Source: Candidatus Nitrosopumilus sp. SW
Lineage (GTDB): Archaea; Thermoproteota; Nitrososphaeria; Nitrososphaerales; Nitrosopumilaceae
NCBI RefSeq assembly: GCF_006740685.1
Contig: NZ_CP035425.1
Span: 37,687-101,686 of the forward strand
Direction: 5' to 3'
DNA: 64,000 bases
The notes under the pieces were generated by a model. The model searched no databases. It had not been told where the DNA came from and saw only the letters and a program-made list of their open reading frames with translations. Position 1 is the stretch's first letter, and each line of letters starts with the position of its first letter. A program made the translations under genes and the position numbers. Positions 49,260 through 58,308 of this stretch are shown one piece after another.

Positions 49260-50369
49260 ATGAACAAGGTAGGAATTGCAGCATATGGAATCACTCCATT
49301 TACAAAAGAAGACAAAAAAATAGAAACAGTACTTTTTGAATCTGCCAAAAACCTTTTTGAGAACAATCTCAATATACAAAAAGACGAGATAGATGCAGTA
49401 CTTGTATCCACAAATAACAATTCAAAATATTTAGCTCCTGTTTTGTCTGAAACCCTTGAAATTCAACCAAAAACTGCTCATTCTATAGAGAATTTGTGTA
49501 ATTCAGGTACCAATTCCATAGTTTCGGCATATTCGTACATTGCCTCAGGCTTGGCAGACATGGTATTGGTAAGTGGTGCTGAAAGATATGATAGTCCTGG
49601 TCAGATTTTAGAGTGGGATAATTCTAGAGGAGAATTTAAACATCCAATATTTTGGGCATCAATTTTTACGAGTTCCTATAAACGCAAATTCTCTGTAACT
49701 GATGAAGAACTGGCAATGGTTTCAGTGAAAAATCACAAACAAGCTCAAAATAATCCAAACGCACTTTCAAAAAAAATGTATTCTGTTCAAGATGTTATAA
49801 ATTCCAAAAAAATCACCAAAGATATCCGATTGCTTGATTGTTCAAGATCATGTACTGGAAGTGCATCAATTATCTTGGCATCAGAAAACATTATGAAAAA
49901 AATTACTGAACAACCAATCTGGATTTCTGGAATAGGACAAAAAACAATTTCTGCAGGATTTACAAAAAATGAATCATTTTATTCTATGGAATCAACCAAA
50001 ACAGCAACTCATGCAGCATTACAGATGGCAGATAAAAAAATTCAAGACGTTGATGTAGCAGAAGTACATGATGCCTTTTCTGTATGTGAGCCAATGGCCT
50101 TAGAAGCACTTGGATTATCTAATCCGGGCAAAGGCTCGATGCTGGTCAAAGAACTTTATGAGACAAATAATCTTAAGATTAATCCCCGTGGAGGACTGAT
50201 AGGGTGTGGACACCCACTTGGAGCAACAGGAATTGCACAAACAATTGAAATCACACAACAATTACAACACAATGCAAAAAATAGACAAGTAGAAAATGCA
50301 AATGTCGGCCTAGTTCACAACATGTCAGCCGCAGCAACATCTTCAACAATTTTGGTGTTAGAAAAATGA
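49260..50369 (+). CDS. archaeal thiolase / SCP2-type acetyltransferase
   Basis: 369 residues, ATG start. The thiolase fold is recognised from SIENLCNSGTNSIVSAYSYI (nucleophilic Cys), VAEVHDAFSVCEPMALEALG and NPRGGLIGCGHPLGATGIAQ (catalytic His). The C-terminus ends GLVHNMSAAATSSTILVLEK, lacking the usual second catalytic Cys motif of bacterial thiolases, as in archaeal forms. A DUF35 partner follows with a four-base overlap. Substrate unknown. Confidence 0.85.
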   Translation: MNKVGIAAYGITPFTKEDKKIETVLFESAKNLFENNLNIQKDEIDAVLVSTNNNSKYLAPVLSETLEIQPKTAHSIENLCNSGTNSIVSAYSYIASGLADMVLVSGAERYDSPGQILEWDNSRGEFKHPIFWASIFTSSYKRKFSVTDEELAMVSVKNHKQAQNNPNALSKKMYSVQDVINSKKITKDIRLLDCSRSCTGSASIILASENIMKKITEQPIWISGIGQKTISAGFTKNESFYSMESTKTATHAALQMADKKIQDVDVAEVHDAFSVCEPMALEALGLSNPGKGSMLVKELYETNNLKINPRGGLIGCGHPLGATGIAQTIEITQQLQHNAKNRQVENANVGLVHNMSAAATSSTILVLEK

Positions 50370-50674
50370 GTTTTGAGTCAGAGCTTTCCAAAGGGAATTT
50401 TTTGATTCCTGAGTGTACTGTTTGTAAGAAAATCGTATGGCCTCCTACGGAATTTTGCAGTAAATGTATGGCCAAAACATCCTTGAAGGAAGGGGATTTC
50501 AAAGGTAAAATAATTGAATTTTCTAGTCAAAATGAAGATTATTTTTGCATTGTGGATATTGAAAATTCATTTAAAATTATGGCAAAAATGTCTACTGAGC
50601 CTCATATTGATCAAATAGTAAAAATCTCAAAATGTGGAATTGAAAAAGGCAACTACTATTTTGAGATTAATTAA
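50366..50674 (+). CDS. DUF35 OB-fold protein, thiolase partner
   Basis: 102 residues, ATG overlapping the thiolase stop (ATGA). CTVCKKIVWPPTEFCSKC is the rubredoxin-like zinc ribbon and the remainder (GKIIEFSSQNEDYFCIVDIE) an OB fold. DUF35 proteins bridge archaeal thiolase and HMG-CoA synthase and channel the acyl-CoA intermediate. Here the HMG-CoA synthase is absent, so the pair may serve a different thiolase reaction. Confidence 0.87.
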   Translation: MSFESELSKGNFLIPECTVCKKIVWPPTEFCSKCMAKTSLKEGDFKGKIIEFSSQNEDYFCIVDIENSFKIMAKMSTEPHIDQIVKISKCGIEKGNYYFEIN

Positions 50675-51494
50675 ATCGGGTATAGATGTAAGGGGTTTCA
50701 GTAGTTTGATCAAATGTCCAAACAGTTGGAAGAGAAACTGTATCTAACACTTGTAAATCATGATTTTGGATTAATGAACTCCATCCGCCGTCCGTCAAGT
50801 TTCCAGACAAATGTCGTTTTGAATGAGTTCCTGCAAACACTAATCCTGTAGATGTTTTGAGTTGTTCAAGTGATTTTATTTTATCAATTATACTTGTTGC
50901 CAACACATCCCCTCCCATTTGAGGTAAACCTCCAATGAAAAATACAGGATGTTTTAATTGAAATTTTGAATAATCGCATTCCAGTGCATCCTCACAATGT
51001 GGATCAAAATTTTGATTTGTTTCTTTACAGATTAATTTCTGTAATTCTACAAGACCATCATCGATTTCAATACTGTGTGGTGTGAATCCCAAAACTTTTC
51101 CACAAAAAGCTATTCGTCCATCTCCTGAACCAATATCTACCAATTCCTCATAGCCCAATTTTTTTGCAATTAATACCATCAAATATGCAGAGATCATCCA
51201 AGTAGGATAAAATGGCTGACAACTTGTACCATGTTTGATACTGTTTAACCAATAATCGTTAATGTCACCTTCGTAAATCACACAATCAGTACCCAAAATT
51301 TTTTCTTCAAAAGAATTGGAGTAAATGGGGTTTTTTTCTGCAAATTCATGAAGAGATTTCAAATGTTTTTCTTCAAATGGAAATTTCTCAGAACTAGAGG
51401 CAGGCAATAGCTCCTGAATATGGGCATTTCCAGAATAATTTTTGGCAAAATCCCGTTTAATTAAAACAAGGTTTTGAATAATCTCATCAAACAT
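50667..51494 (-). CDS. class I SAM-dependent methyltransferase-like protein
   Basis: 275 residues, ATG start. YEELVDIGSGDGRIAFCGKV (motif I, GSGDG) and FTPHSIEIDDGLVELQKLIC (motif II acidic residue) define the SAM-binding core; HPVFFIGGLPQMGGDVLATS follows. The N-terminal 100 residues are an unrelated helical region. Substrate unknown. Convergent with the DUF35 gene, overlapping by eight bases. Confidence 0.75.
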   Translation of the reverse strand: MFDEIIQNLVLIKRDFAKNYSGNAHIQELLPASSSEKFPFEEKHLKSLHEFAEKNPIYSNSFEEKILGTDCVIYEGDINDYWLNSIKHGTSCQPFYPTWMISAYLMVLIAKKLGYEELVDIGSGDGRIAFCGKVLGFTPHSIEIDDGLVELQKLICKETNQNFDPHCEDALECDYSKFQLKHPVFFIGGLPQMGGDVLATSIIDKIKSLEQLKTSTGLVFAGTHSKRHLSGNLTDGGWSSLIQNHDLQVLDTVSLPTVWTFDQTTETPYIYTRFN

Positions 51495-51534
51495 GAATTT
51501 TGTAAAAACAAGGGTTTGATAAACTCATTGTAGT

Positions 51535-51735
51535 TTAAGATGATTTATTGGATGAAAGGTAAGCAATTTCTTGTTCAACTTTTTTTAGTTGATCAACAGT
51601 AGTGGTTTGTAATGTTTCAATTTCTTCAAGTTCGTTTTCTAAAGGATCCATTACTAATTGAAATTCTAATTGTTTTAGCGTGTTTAGGTAAAAATCGCGC
51701 TGTTCAAGTAGTTTTTCAATTATGATTTCAGACAT
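51535..51735 (-). CDS. small coiled-coil protein
   Basis: 66 residues, ATG start, one helical hairpin: LLEQRDFYLNTLKQLEFQLV then NELEEIETLQTTTVDQLKKV and EQEIAYLSSN. It resembles prefoldin- or spectrin-like helical pairs, without further signature. Function unknown. Confidence 0.65.
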   Translation of the reverse strand: MSEIIIEKLLEQRDFYLNTLKQLEFQLVMDPLENELEEIETLQTTTVDQLKKVEQEIAYLSSNKSS

Positions 51736-51797
51736 AAATTATTTGAAATCTTGTTGTATTTAGATAAAGTGTTTGAAAATTTATGAAATATCGAATT

Positions 51798-51905
51798 TTA
51801 GTAAGATGAATCATCATTTTGACAATCATCACAAGGACAATGCCAATGGCACTGAAGATTTTGGCGTTGTTTCAAATCTTTTTTCTTTTGTACCATAATC
51901 CACAT
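51798..51905 (-). CDS. 35-aa Cys/His-rich microprotein
   Basis: ATG at 51905 (or 51896) opens a frame of 35 codons with MVQKKKDLKQRQNLQCHWHC then PCDDCQNDDSSY. Four Cys and two His sit within ten residues (CHWHCPCDDC), like the terminal clusters of 3103-3234 and 12420-12527. A plus-strand frame over the same bases (51819-52043) is not convincing. The rest of the gap from 51906 to 52048 holds nothing I can support. Confidence 0.55.
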   Translation of the reverse strand: MWIMVQKKKDLKQRQNLQCHWHCPCDDCQNDDSSY

Positions 51906-52048
51906 TTTTTCTCAAGGCTAATATTGTTTTACCCACATTCCTTCGCTAGTATTGTCAATCACAAATATGAAACGAAAAACTCAATGAATTTTAACGGGTA
52001 TTATGTAATTACCCACCTTACTATATCTAAAAAGAGGAAATAGAGGAC

Positions 52049-52597
52049 ATGCGTTCAAAAATAATAACGGTATCAAAATTATCAAAAAAAACTAAAACGA
52101 ATAATCAAAAAGCTGCAAAAACACGTAGACAAAGAGGGTATCAATGGGAAGACACATTGGTTAAAAGATTCAACAGTGCTTCGAATTGGAAGGCATTTCG
52201 ATTAGGATCTCCCAGTATTGCTTTGCCTGATGTTTTGGCAGTTAATACTGAAAATAGCACAATTTTTACCATTGAGGCAAAATCTGGAACAAGTACTTCA
52301 CTACCAGTTCCATTTGATCAGATTGAGAGATGTTTGGAATGGGTAAAGACGTTTGACATTTACAAAAAAAGACAGGTATTGTTAGCATTCAAATTTCTAT
52401 CTAAGAAAAGATTGGGAGTAGGCAAATACGAAAGTCGAGAACTAAGAGAGTTTTACAAAATTTGGGATGAAACATTAGATATTACTGACTGTGTGTGCAC
52501 ATATGAAGGAAAAATTTATGCTAAAATAGACGGTTCGAGAAAAGAACTCAATCTTCAAGAATGTAATATGCCTTTTAAAACAAAGCAGCGTAAATAG
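52049..52597 (+). CDS. hjc: Hjc-type Holliday junction resolvase
   Basis: 182 residues, ATG start. RQRGYQWEDTLVKRFNSASN holds the catalytic Glu, SPSIALPDVLAVNTENSTIF the Asp and FTIEAKSGTSTSLPVPFDQI the E-x-K motif of the restriction-like nuclease fold, in the order of archaeal Hjc. It should cut four-way DNA junctions. It is longer than typical Hjc (about 120-140), with a basic N-terminal and a C-terminal extension. Confidence 0.82.
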   Translation: MRSKIITVSKLSKKTKTNNQKAAKTRRQRGYQWEDTLVKRFNSASNWKAFRLGSPSIALPDVLAVNTENSTIFTIEAKSGTSTSLPVPFDQIERCLEWVKTFDIYKKRQVLLAFKFLSKKRLGVGKYESRELREFYKIWDETLDITDCVCTYEGKIYAKIDGSRKELNLQECNMPFKTKQRK

Positions 52598-52655
52598 TGC
52601 CTAATTTCGTAAAACCTACAAATCGTTTTTAAAGAATAAACAAGAATCAAATACA

Positions 52656-53009
52656 TTGTCTGAAGTAAAAAAAGATGAAGAAGCCCAATTACAGTGGGAA
52701 TTAGAAACTAAAAGAATTCAAAAAATTAAAAATCCTGCAGAATCTGTTGAAGAGGTTTCAGAACCAATTGAAGAACATGACTCCGAAACAGAATTACCTG
52801 AAATTAGCATCAAAACAAGTTATGATGAAAAACCATCAACCGAGATTAATTCAGCAGCCCTTTTAGAAACTGCTTCTGATGCAGAAGTGAATTCAAGAAT
52901 CAGTTTTGAAGAATTCACCGATGAAAAGACTCTGATCAGTCATGATGCGTTTGGAAACAAGCAAATGAAAATTAAAGTGTTAGAAGTATCTGATGAAACA
53001 CCCCCATGA
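52656..53009 (+). CDS. acidic hypothetical protein
   Basis: 117 residues from a TTG at 52656. KKDEEAQLQWELETKRIQKI then VEEVSEPIEEHDSETELPEI: acidic, largely disordered, with a short ordered C-terminus (TLISHDAFGNKQMKIKVLEV). Overlaps the next gene by four bases (ATGA). Possibly a regulator or adaptor; no family recognised. Confidence 0.65.
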   Translation: MSEVKKDEEAQLQWELETKRIQKIKNPAESVEEVSEPIEEHDSETELPEISIKTSYDEKPSTEINSAALLETASDAEVNSRISFEEFTDEKTLISHDAFGNKQMKIKVLEVSDETPP

Positions 53010-53257
53010 AATGGAAGTTTGGTGACAGGGTAAAAGTGACCAAGATTCTGATAACCATAAAACATCTCACAACACAAGAAGTAGAAGAAGGAGAATTTGA
53101 TGTGGAGGCAATAGAAAGAGAATTACAAGAAAAGAGACATTATACCTCCACTAATAGATGGATCCCTGCAGAAGATATCAAAAACGGATATGTTGTAGGT
53201 TCAAAGCATACACGATTAATCAGTGATGCCTCTGCATTAGACTACATAGTATTCTAA
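53006..53257 (+). CDS. hypothetical protein
   Basis: 83 residues, ATG overlapping the previous stop. KWKFGDRVKVTKILITIKHL, then RHYTSTNRWIPAEDIKNGYV and TRLISDASALDYIVF form a small mainly beta protein. It is coupled to the acidic protein upstream, which suggests a complex. Family not recognised. Confidence 0.65.
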   Translation: MKWKFGDRVKVTKILITIKHLTTQEVEEGEFDVEAIERELQEKRHYTSTNRWIPAEDIKNGYVVGSKHTRLISDASALDYIVF

Positions 53258-53312
53258 GCATCAATCATTTTTCTCTGAAAAACATTATAAAGATAAGAAT
53301 TCGAAAAATGTC

Positions 53313-53630
53313 ATGAGTTCAAAAGAATTTGATGTGAATGGTACTGATTACAAAATTGTGATAACAGATCAGATTGTAGGACATGTAAATAACCTCAAAA
53401 ACCTCTACAATTCAACATATGAAGATCCTGAGAGTTTTGAGGATGTCAGTGCAGAAATTTCAAACACCATAAATGAAATTGCAGCCACAGTAGAACCTGA
53501 AGTAGAAGACAGTGATCTTGACGGATTAATTCAAGAAGTTATCAAAGCAGTAGATAGTAAAGCTGAAGAAATTGAGAAGGAATTAGAAGGAAAAGAAACA
53601 CCAAAGAAAAAATCAAAATCTAAAAAATAA
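53313..53630 (+). CDS. hypothetical protein with basic tail
   Basis: 105 residues, ATG start. FDVNGTDYKIVITDQIVGHV starts a helical, acidic body (VEPEVEDSDLDGLIQEVIKA) and the end is basic (KETPKKKSKSKK). No Cys or membrane span. Function unknown; position behind two other small acidic proteins hints at one transcript. Confidence 0.65.
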   Translation: MSSKEFDVNGTDYKIVITDQIVGHVNNLKNLYNSTYEDPESFEDVSAEISNTINEIAATVEPEVEDSDLDGLIQEVIKAVDSKAEEIEKELEGKETPKKKSKSKK

Positions 53631-53698
53631 TCTCATTTGACCTTAAACTCATAAAAATTTGGGGGATAAATTATATTCTAAATAAAACAACATACATT

Positions 53699-53815
53699 AT
53701 GTCTGGAAGTTGTGAATGTGGGATTTGTGGCCATCATTCTGAATCAGAATGTCTTGAAAAAGAATGTAAATGCTGTTTGAATTTTCATGAAAGATCCGGA
53801 CCGAAACGAAAATAA
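53699..53815 (+). CDS. 38-aa Cys-rich zinc protein
   Basis: ATG at 53699 opens MSGSCECGICGHHSESECLE then KECKCCLNFHERSGPKRK. Eight Cys and three His in 26 residues, mostly CxC and CxxC, indicate metal binding. The C-terminus is basic. Function unknown. Confidence 0.65.
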   Translation: MSGSCECGICGHHSESECLEKECKCCLNFHERSGPKRK

Positions 53816-53822
53816 TTTTAAA

Positions 53823-53927
53823 TTAATTTTCTTCTTTAAAACAACTGCAATTCTTAGACATGTGTCGATTACAACCAAATAATTTATGATCTTTGCATCC
53901 ACATAACACACATTTCTTTTCACTCAA
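53823..53927 (-). CDS. 34-aa Cys-rich microprotein
   Basis: TTG at 53927 overlaps the TGA of the upstream same-strand gene (TTGA), a common coupling form in this window (also gatA/gatB). It encodes CVLCGCKDHKLFGCNRHMSK followed by NCSCF: six Cys and two His, again ending in a CxC group. Overlap with the gene upstream makes a real gene likely despite its size. Confidence 0.6.
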   Translation of the reverse strand: MSEKKCVLCGCKDHKLFGCNRHMSKNCSCFKEEN

Positions 53928-54298
53928 ATCTTATCCCCTAACTCCTTTACATCTTCCATCATCTTATTATCCTCAAGGGATTCTAAAATCTTCAATCTCA
54001 TATTTTTTACTCTATGAACATCGTCCTGGTAAAGAGGGGCCATTGTTTCAATTTCTTGTTCAAATGAGTAATTTTCTAAATAATTTCTGAATTTTGATTT
54101 TAGAGGTTTAAAGTCAGAATGAGGAATTTTACTATCCTCGATTTTGTTTGAAACAACTTTCAAAAATCCATTGATTTTAAGTAATTCTTTTTTAATAGCA
54201 TCTAGATCTCCAGGTTTATCATTAATTTCTTTAAGATGTTTGTGGGATTCAAGGATTTGTAAGAGAATGCTTTTCAAATATTCGTTGTATGTAACCAC
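53924..54298 (-). CDS. hypothetical helical protein
   Basis: 124 residues, ATG start. TYNEYLKSILLQILESHKHL, KKELLKINGFLKVVSNKIED and VKNMRLKILESLEDNKMMED: an all-helical charged protein with no motifs. It is followed by a coupled Cys-rich microprotein gene (53823-53927). Divergent from thrC. Family not recognised. Confidence 0.65.
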   Translation of the reverse strand: MVTYNEYLKSILLQILESHKHLKEINDKPGDLDAIKKELLKINGFLKVVSNKIEDSKIPHSDFKPLKSKFRNYLENYSFEQEIETMAPLYQDDVHRVKNMRLKILESLEDNKMMEDVKELGDKI

Positions 54299-54395
54299 AA
54301 CAAATTTCCAAAGACATCTAATCTAAAGTTTAGGAAAAATAGCTTGAGCTGTGTAAAAATTACACATTTGCTTTAAATTATCATAATTTTTTGTA

Positions 54396-55739
54396 ATGAC
54401 TATGCAAGGAGAGGCATATCTCAAATGTATTGATCCACAATGTGGTTTGGAATATGCAATTGAGAGTACAAATGTACAATGTGAAAAAGGGCATTTACTT
54501 GATGTAAAATACAAACACACACCTTCTGAAAGTCTAAAAGAAGTTTTTTACGATAGAAGAAACTCTCAAGGAAATATCTTTAATGAAAGTGGAGTTTGGA
54601 GATTTAGAGAATTACTAAATTTTTGTCAAATTAATACTGAAAACATTGAAGAGTGTTCAAAATTTTTGGTTTCACTTGATGGTGCAGAAGGAAGACTATC
54701 AAAGCCTTACCACATGTCAAAGGCTTCAGAATTAGTAGGAATTTCAAATGATAATTTATGGTTGCAGCCTGAAGGATACAATCCAAGTGGTTCTTTCAAA
54801 GATAATGGAATGGCTACTGCAGTAACACATGCAAAGATGGTAGGTGCAAAAAAGATTGTTTGTGCATCTACTGGAAATACTTCAGCATCTGCAGGTATGT
54901 TTGCAGCAAATGAAGGTATAGATTGTGATGTATACATTCCTGCAGGACAAATTGCCCCAGGAAAACTAAGTCAAGCATATCAATTTGGAGCTCAAATTTT
55001 AGAGATTGATGGTAATTTTGATGATGCTCTAAAGCAATCATTAGATGATGCACAGAATCATGACGGATATACAGTAAACTCTGTTAATCCATTTAGAATT
55101 GAAGGACAAAAAACAATTCCATTTAGAGCATTAGAATATTTGAATTGGGAAGTTCCAGATTGGATTGTTTATCCAGGCGGAGCATTAGGAAATACATCTA
55201 GTTGTGGAAAAGCATTGATGGAGTTATACGAGTGGGGTTGGATTAAAAAAATTCCAAGAATTGCAGTAATAAACTCAGAAGGTGCAAGTACATTATCTGA
55301 TTTGTACAATGGTAAATTTGAAGGAGAAGAATTAAGATGGAATAAAGGAAAACCAAACACTGAATTAATTACAAGATATTATGATGATTTAGATGCAAAA
55401 GGAATTAGGCCAAAAACAAAAGCTACTGCAATTCAAATTGGCAGACCTGCAAATATTTTGAAAGGTTTGCGTGCACTTGAATTTACAAATGGAGTTGTAA
55501 CAACTGTTTCTGATTCAGAGATGCTTGATGGAATGTCCGTGGTAGGCCTCAATGGTTTTGATTGTGAAATGGCATCAGGTGCATCTGTAGTTGGAGTCAA
55601 GAAGTTAATGAATGAGGGAATTATAAAGAAAGACGACACCGTAGTTGGAATTCTTACTGGTAGACAAAAAGATGCAATGCTTCCAGTAGACTATCACAAT
55701 AACCCCCAAAACAAGTTTGCAAAACCTCCAAAGAATTAG
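54396..55739 (+). CDS. thrC: threonine synthase
   Basis: 447 residues, ATG start (a second ATG lies two codons on). N-terminal CIDPQCGLEYAI with VQCEKGHLL forms a zinc ribbon seen in some archaeal ThrC. PLP Lys in GYNPSGSFKDNGMATAVTHA, phosphate loop ASTGNTSASAGMFAA and WIVYPGGALGNTSSCGKALM are diagnostic. It converts O-phosphohomoserine to threonine, the substrate for ilvA at 43465. Confidence 0.94.
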   Translation: MTMQGEAYLKCIDPQCGLEYAIESTNVQCEKGHLLDVKYKHTPSESLKEVFYDRRNSQGNIFNESGVWRFRELLNFCQINTENIEECSKFLVSLDGAEGRLSKPYHMSKASELVGISNDNLWLQPEGYNPSGSFKDNGMATAVTHAKMVGAKKIVCASTGNTSASAGMFAANEGIDCDVYIPAGQIAPGKLSQAYQFGAQILEIDGNFDDALKQSLDDAQNHDGYTVNSVNPFRIEGQKTIPFRALEYLNWEVPDWIVYPGGALGNTSSCGKALMELYEWGWIKKIPRIAVINSEGASTLSDLYNGKFEGEELRWNKGKPNTELITRYYDDLDAKGIRPKTKATAIQIGRPANILKGLRALEFTNGVVTTVSDSEMLDGMSVVGLNGFDCEMASGASVVGVKKLMNEGIIKKDDTVVGILTGRQKDAMLPVDYHNNPQNKFAKPPKN

Positions 55740-55891
55740 CCTCGTTTTTTATACACGTGTTAGATAGAATGTTTTTGACATCTGAAAGGTTAAATCCCAG
55801 TTTTGTAAATTGAGAATACCAAAGAGATGGTGCAAAAATACTAAATGGAAAAACAACATTGTTGTTCTAAGAAAATTTTCGGAGAGAAATC

Positions 55892-57145
55892 ATGGTAGAT
55901 TTATGGGTTGAAATTACTGCATTAGGATTTCTTATCGGGCTTTCAGGATTTTTTAGTGGTTTAGAGGTGGCACTTGTTGGAACAAGAAATTCTACTGTAA
56001 ATCAATTAAAGAAACAAAAAATCAAAGGTTCAGAAGCACTTTACAAATTAAAACATAATCCAGGCTGGATGATGTCAAGTGTAAACCTGGGAAATAATTT
56101 GGTAAATGTTGGATCATCTGCATTAGCTACAAGTGTAGCACTTAGGATGTTTGGAGATGATGGATTGGCTATCGCCGTTGGAATTATGACATTTCTAATT
56201 TTAGTTTTTGGAGAAATTACACCTAAAACATATTGTAATGCAAATGCAACAAAAATTGCTTTACGTTTTGCTCCAGTATTGTTAGTTTTCAGTTATGCAT
56301 TCTGGCCAATAGTAAAATTATTTGAAATCATCACAAGAGGAATGGTAAAAATTACAGGCAGCAGTTATTATGCGCCTCCAATTACAGAAGATGAGATTAA
56401 AGGAATAGTTGAACAAGGGTTTGCAGATAAAGCATTAGAAAAAGATGAAAGTGAACTAGTTCATAGTGCACTAGAATTTGATGATACGGTGATTCGAACA
56501 GTCATGACCCCTAGAACAAAAATGTTCATGTTACCTGCAAAGATGTTATTGTTTGAAGCATTACCTGCAATCAATCAAAGCACACATTCAAGAATTCCAA
56601 TATTTGGCGAAACTCAAGATGATATTGTAGGGTTTGTTCATGTAAGAGACATTCTTCAGCAATTAGAAAAAGAAAAAGAGATGGTTACATTAGAACAGCT
56701 TTCAAGAAAACCCGTTTTTGCATCACAAGAAAAAATGGTTAGTTCTTTACTCAAAGAGATGAAAGGAAGAAAAACACACATGGCAATAGTTATTGATGAA
56801 CATGGAGGAGTGGAAGGACTAGTTACTTTAGAAGATTTGATTGAGGAAATTATCGGAGATATTGAAGATGAAACAGATGCAATAAAAACAGCAGATTACA
56901 AATCAGTTGACAAAGACACAATAATTGCAAATGGGGATATTGAAATTGAGAAAATAAATAAAATTTTCAAAACATCCATCCCAGAAGGAGATGATTATGG
57001 AACTCTAAATGGTCTACTACATGAAAGATTACAAGACATTCCTCAATCAGGAGATAAGATAGAGGTTGATTCTTTGAGAATTATTGTAGAAAAAGTACGA
57101 AAGAATATGCCCAAAGAAGTTAGAATAGAGCGGATTAGAGACTAG
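55892..57145 (+). CDS. CNNM/HlyC-CorC family membrane protein
   Basis: 417 residues, ATG start with GGAGAG 6-11 bases before it. The N-terminal DUF21-type domain has four hydrophobic stretches (ITALGFLIGLSGFFSGLEVA and FLILVFGEITPKTYCNANA). Two CBS domains follow (TVMTPRTKMFMLPAKMLLFE, HGGVEGLVTLEDLIEEIIGD), then a CorC_HlyC domain. Members move or sense Mg, Co or Na. Its 3' end overlaps the convergent gap gene by four bases. Confidence 0.88.
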   Translation: MVDLWVEITALGFLIGLSGFFSGLEVALVGTRNSTVNQLKKQKIKGSEALYKLKHNPGWMMSSVNLGNNLVNVGSSALATSVALRMFGDDGLAIAVGIMTFLILVFGEITPKTYCNANATKIALRFAPVLLVFSYAFWPIVKLFEIITRGMVKITGSSYYAPPITEDEIKGIVEQGFADKALEKDESELVHSALEFDDTVIRTVMTPRTKMFMLPAKMLLFEALPAINQSTHSRIPIFGETQDDIVGFVHVRDILQQLEKEKEMVTLEQLSRKPVFASQEKMVSSLLKEMKGRKTHMAIVIDEHGGVEGLVTLEDLIEEIIGDIEDETDAIKTADYKSVDKDTIIANGDIEIEKINKIFKTSIPEGDDYGTLNGLLHERLQDIPQSGDKIEVDSLRIIVEKVRKNMPKEVRIERIRD

Positions 57146-58194
57146 TCTTTTTTGGCAAAATGCTCTTGTAATTTTTGTTTCTTTTCAGCCATATGAAATA
57201 TTGATTCAGTATGGGCAAAAGATTCAGAGTATGATTTTTCAAATAACATTGCTTGCATTAACATATGGTTTTCAGGAATAACAATACCTGTTTGATCATC
57301 TGAATACATCATCTGAACTGTGTCTCCAATTGAAGTGGTCATGTTTGCATGAATGTGAATCATGTTAGTATCTGTAAAGTTAAAGCCCATGTTTTGAGCA
57401 TAATCTCTAACATCTTTTGTTCCCTTTGCAGTCCATAATGTTGCAACACCAAATTCATTTGTAAATAATTCATGAATATCTGAGGGCTTTGGTGCAGTTC
57501 CTTTGAATCGAATATCCATAATATGCAAGTGCATCTGTCTTGTTGGAACTTTGATTGCTCTAACATACAATGGTGCATCTTTTCCAAAATACAATTTTAC
57601 ATCATCACCATGGTGAGGTTTTTCAGTCATTTCTATAGTATCAGATAATTTTTTCTCAGTTTGTTCAATGTCTGCCCATCTTCTAACTAGTGTAACATCA
57701 AATCGAATCAAATCATCTCCAAACTTGTCTCTTAATGGTTCAAGAATTCTTCCCATTCCGGTGACATTACAACTTCCCTGCATGACATGTGATTTTCCGA
57801 TTGCAAGATCATAATTTGCCCTAGAGTTAAACAACAAATCAGATACTGCTTCATCACCCATTGTAGATTCTCCGCCTTGGTAAATTGCAGGAAGGTTACG
57901 GGGCTCATACAGATTTTTCTTGTTTTTGTATCCATGTCCACCAGGGGCAGCATCAATAACAAGATCAGATTGGTCTAAAGCAGATTCAATCGAGCCTGAA
58001 ATTTTGTAATCTTTGAATTCATCTAATTTCTTTTCAGGCACATAAACATCCAATCCTCGAGAAATTGCAACATTAACATCGTTATCTGGAGAGTATTTTC
58101 CTACACCAACAACTGTAATCTCAGGATCATCTTTGAGAAAAGCAGTGATTCTACTACCAATAGAACCATATCCATTAACAAAGACTTTTTTCAT
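57142..58194 (-). CDS. gap: type II glyceraldehyde-3-phosphate dehydrogenase
   Basis: 350 residues, ATG start. KKVFVNGYGSIGSRITAFLK is the Rossmann motif; the catalytic Cys is in HVMQGSCNVTGMGRILEPLR. Archaeal type II GAPDH oxidises or, in gluconeogenesis, reduces glyceraldehyde-3-phosphate with NADP or NAD. Length and motifs fit the archaeal family. Confidence 0.94.
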   Translation of the reverse strand: MKKVFVNGYGSIGSRITAFLKDDPEITVVGVGKYSPDNDVNVAISRGLDVYVPEKKLDEFKDYKISGSIESALDQSDLVIDAAPGGHGYKNKKNLYEPRNLPAIYQGGESTMGDEAVSDLLFNSRANYDLAIGKSHVMQGSCNVTGMGRILEPLRDKFGDDLIRFDVTLVRRWADIEQTEKKLSDTIEMTEKPHHGDDVKLYFGKDAPLYVRAIKVPTRQMHLHIMDIRFKGTAPKPSDIHELFTNEFGVATLWTAKGTKDVRDYAQNMGFNFTDTNMIHIHANMTTSIGDTVQMMYSDDQTGIVIPENHMLMQAMLFEKSYSESFAHTESIFHMAEKKQKLQEHFAKKD

Positions 58195-58308
58195 AAAATT
58201 TCTAATCCTGTCCCATTTATTTAGATTAGTTCAAAAAATAGACATGAAGAAGAAATTTGATGACGAATCCACATATAACAACAAAATCATCATTAACAGT
58301 ATTAAAAA

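Noticed and set aside
51819..52043. 74-codon plus-strand frame
   Set aside because: Antisense to the Cys/His-rich 51798-51905 frame; Phe/His/Leu-rich composition typical of a shadow.
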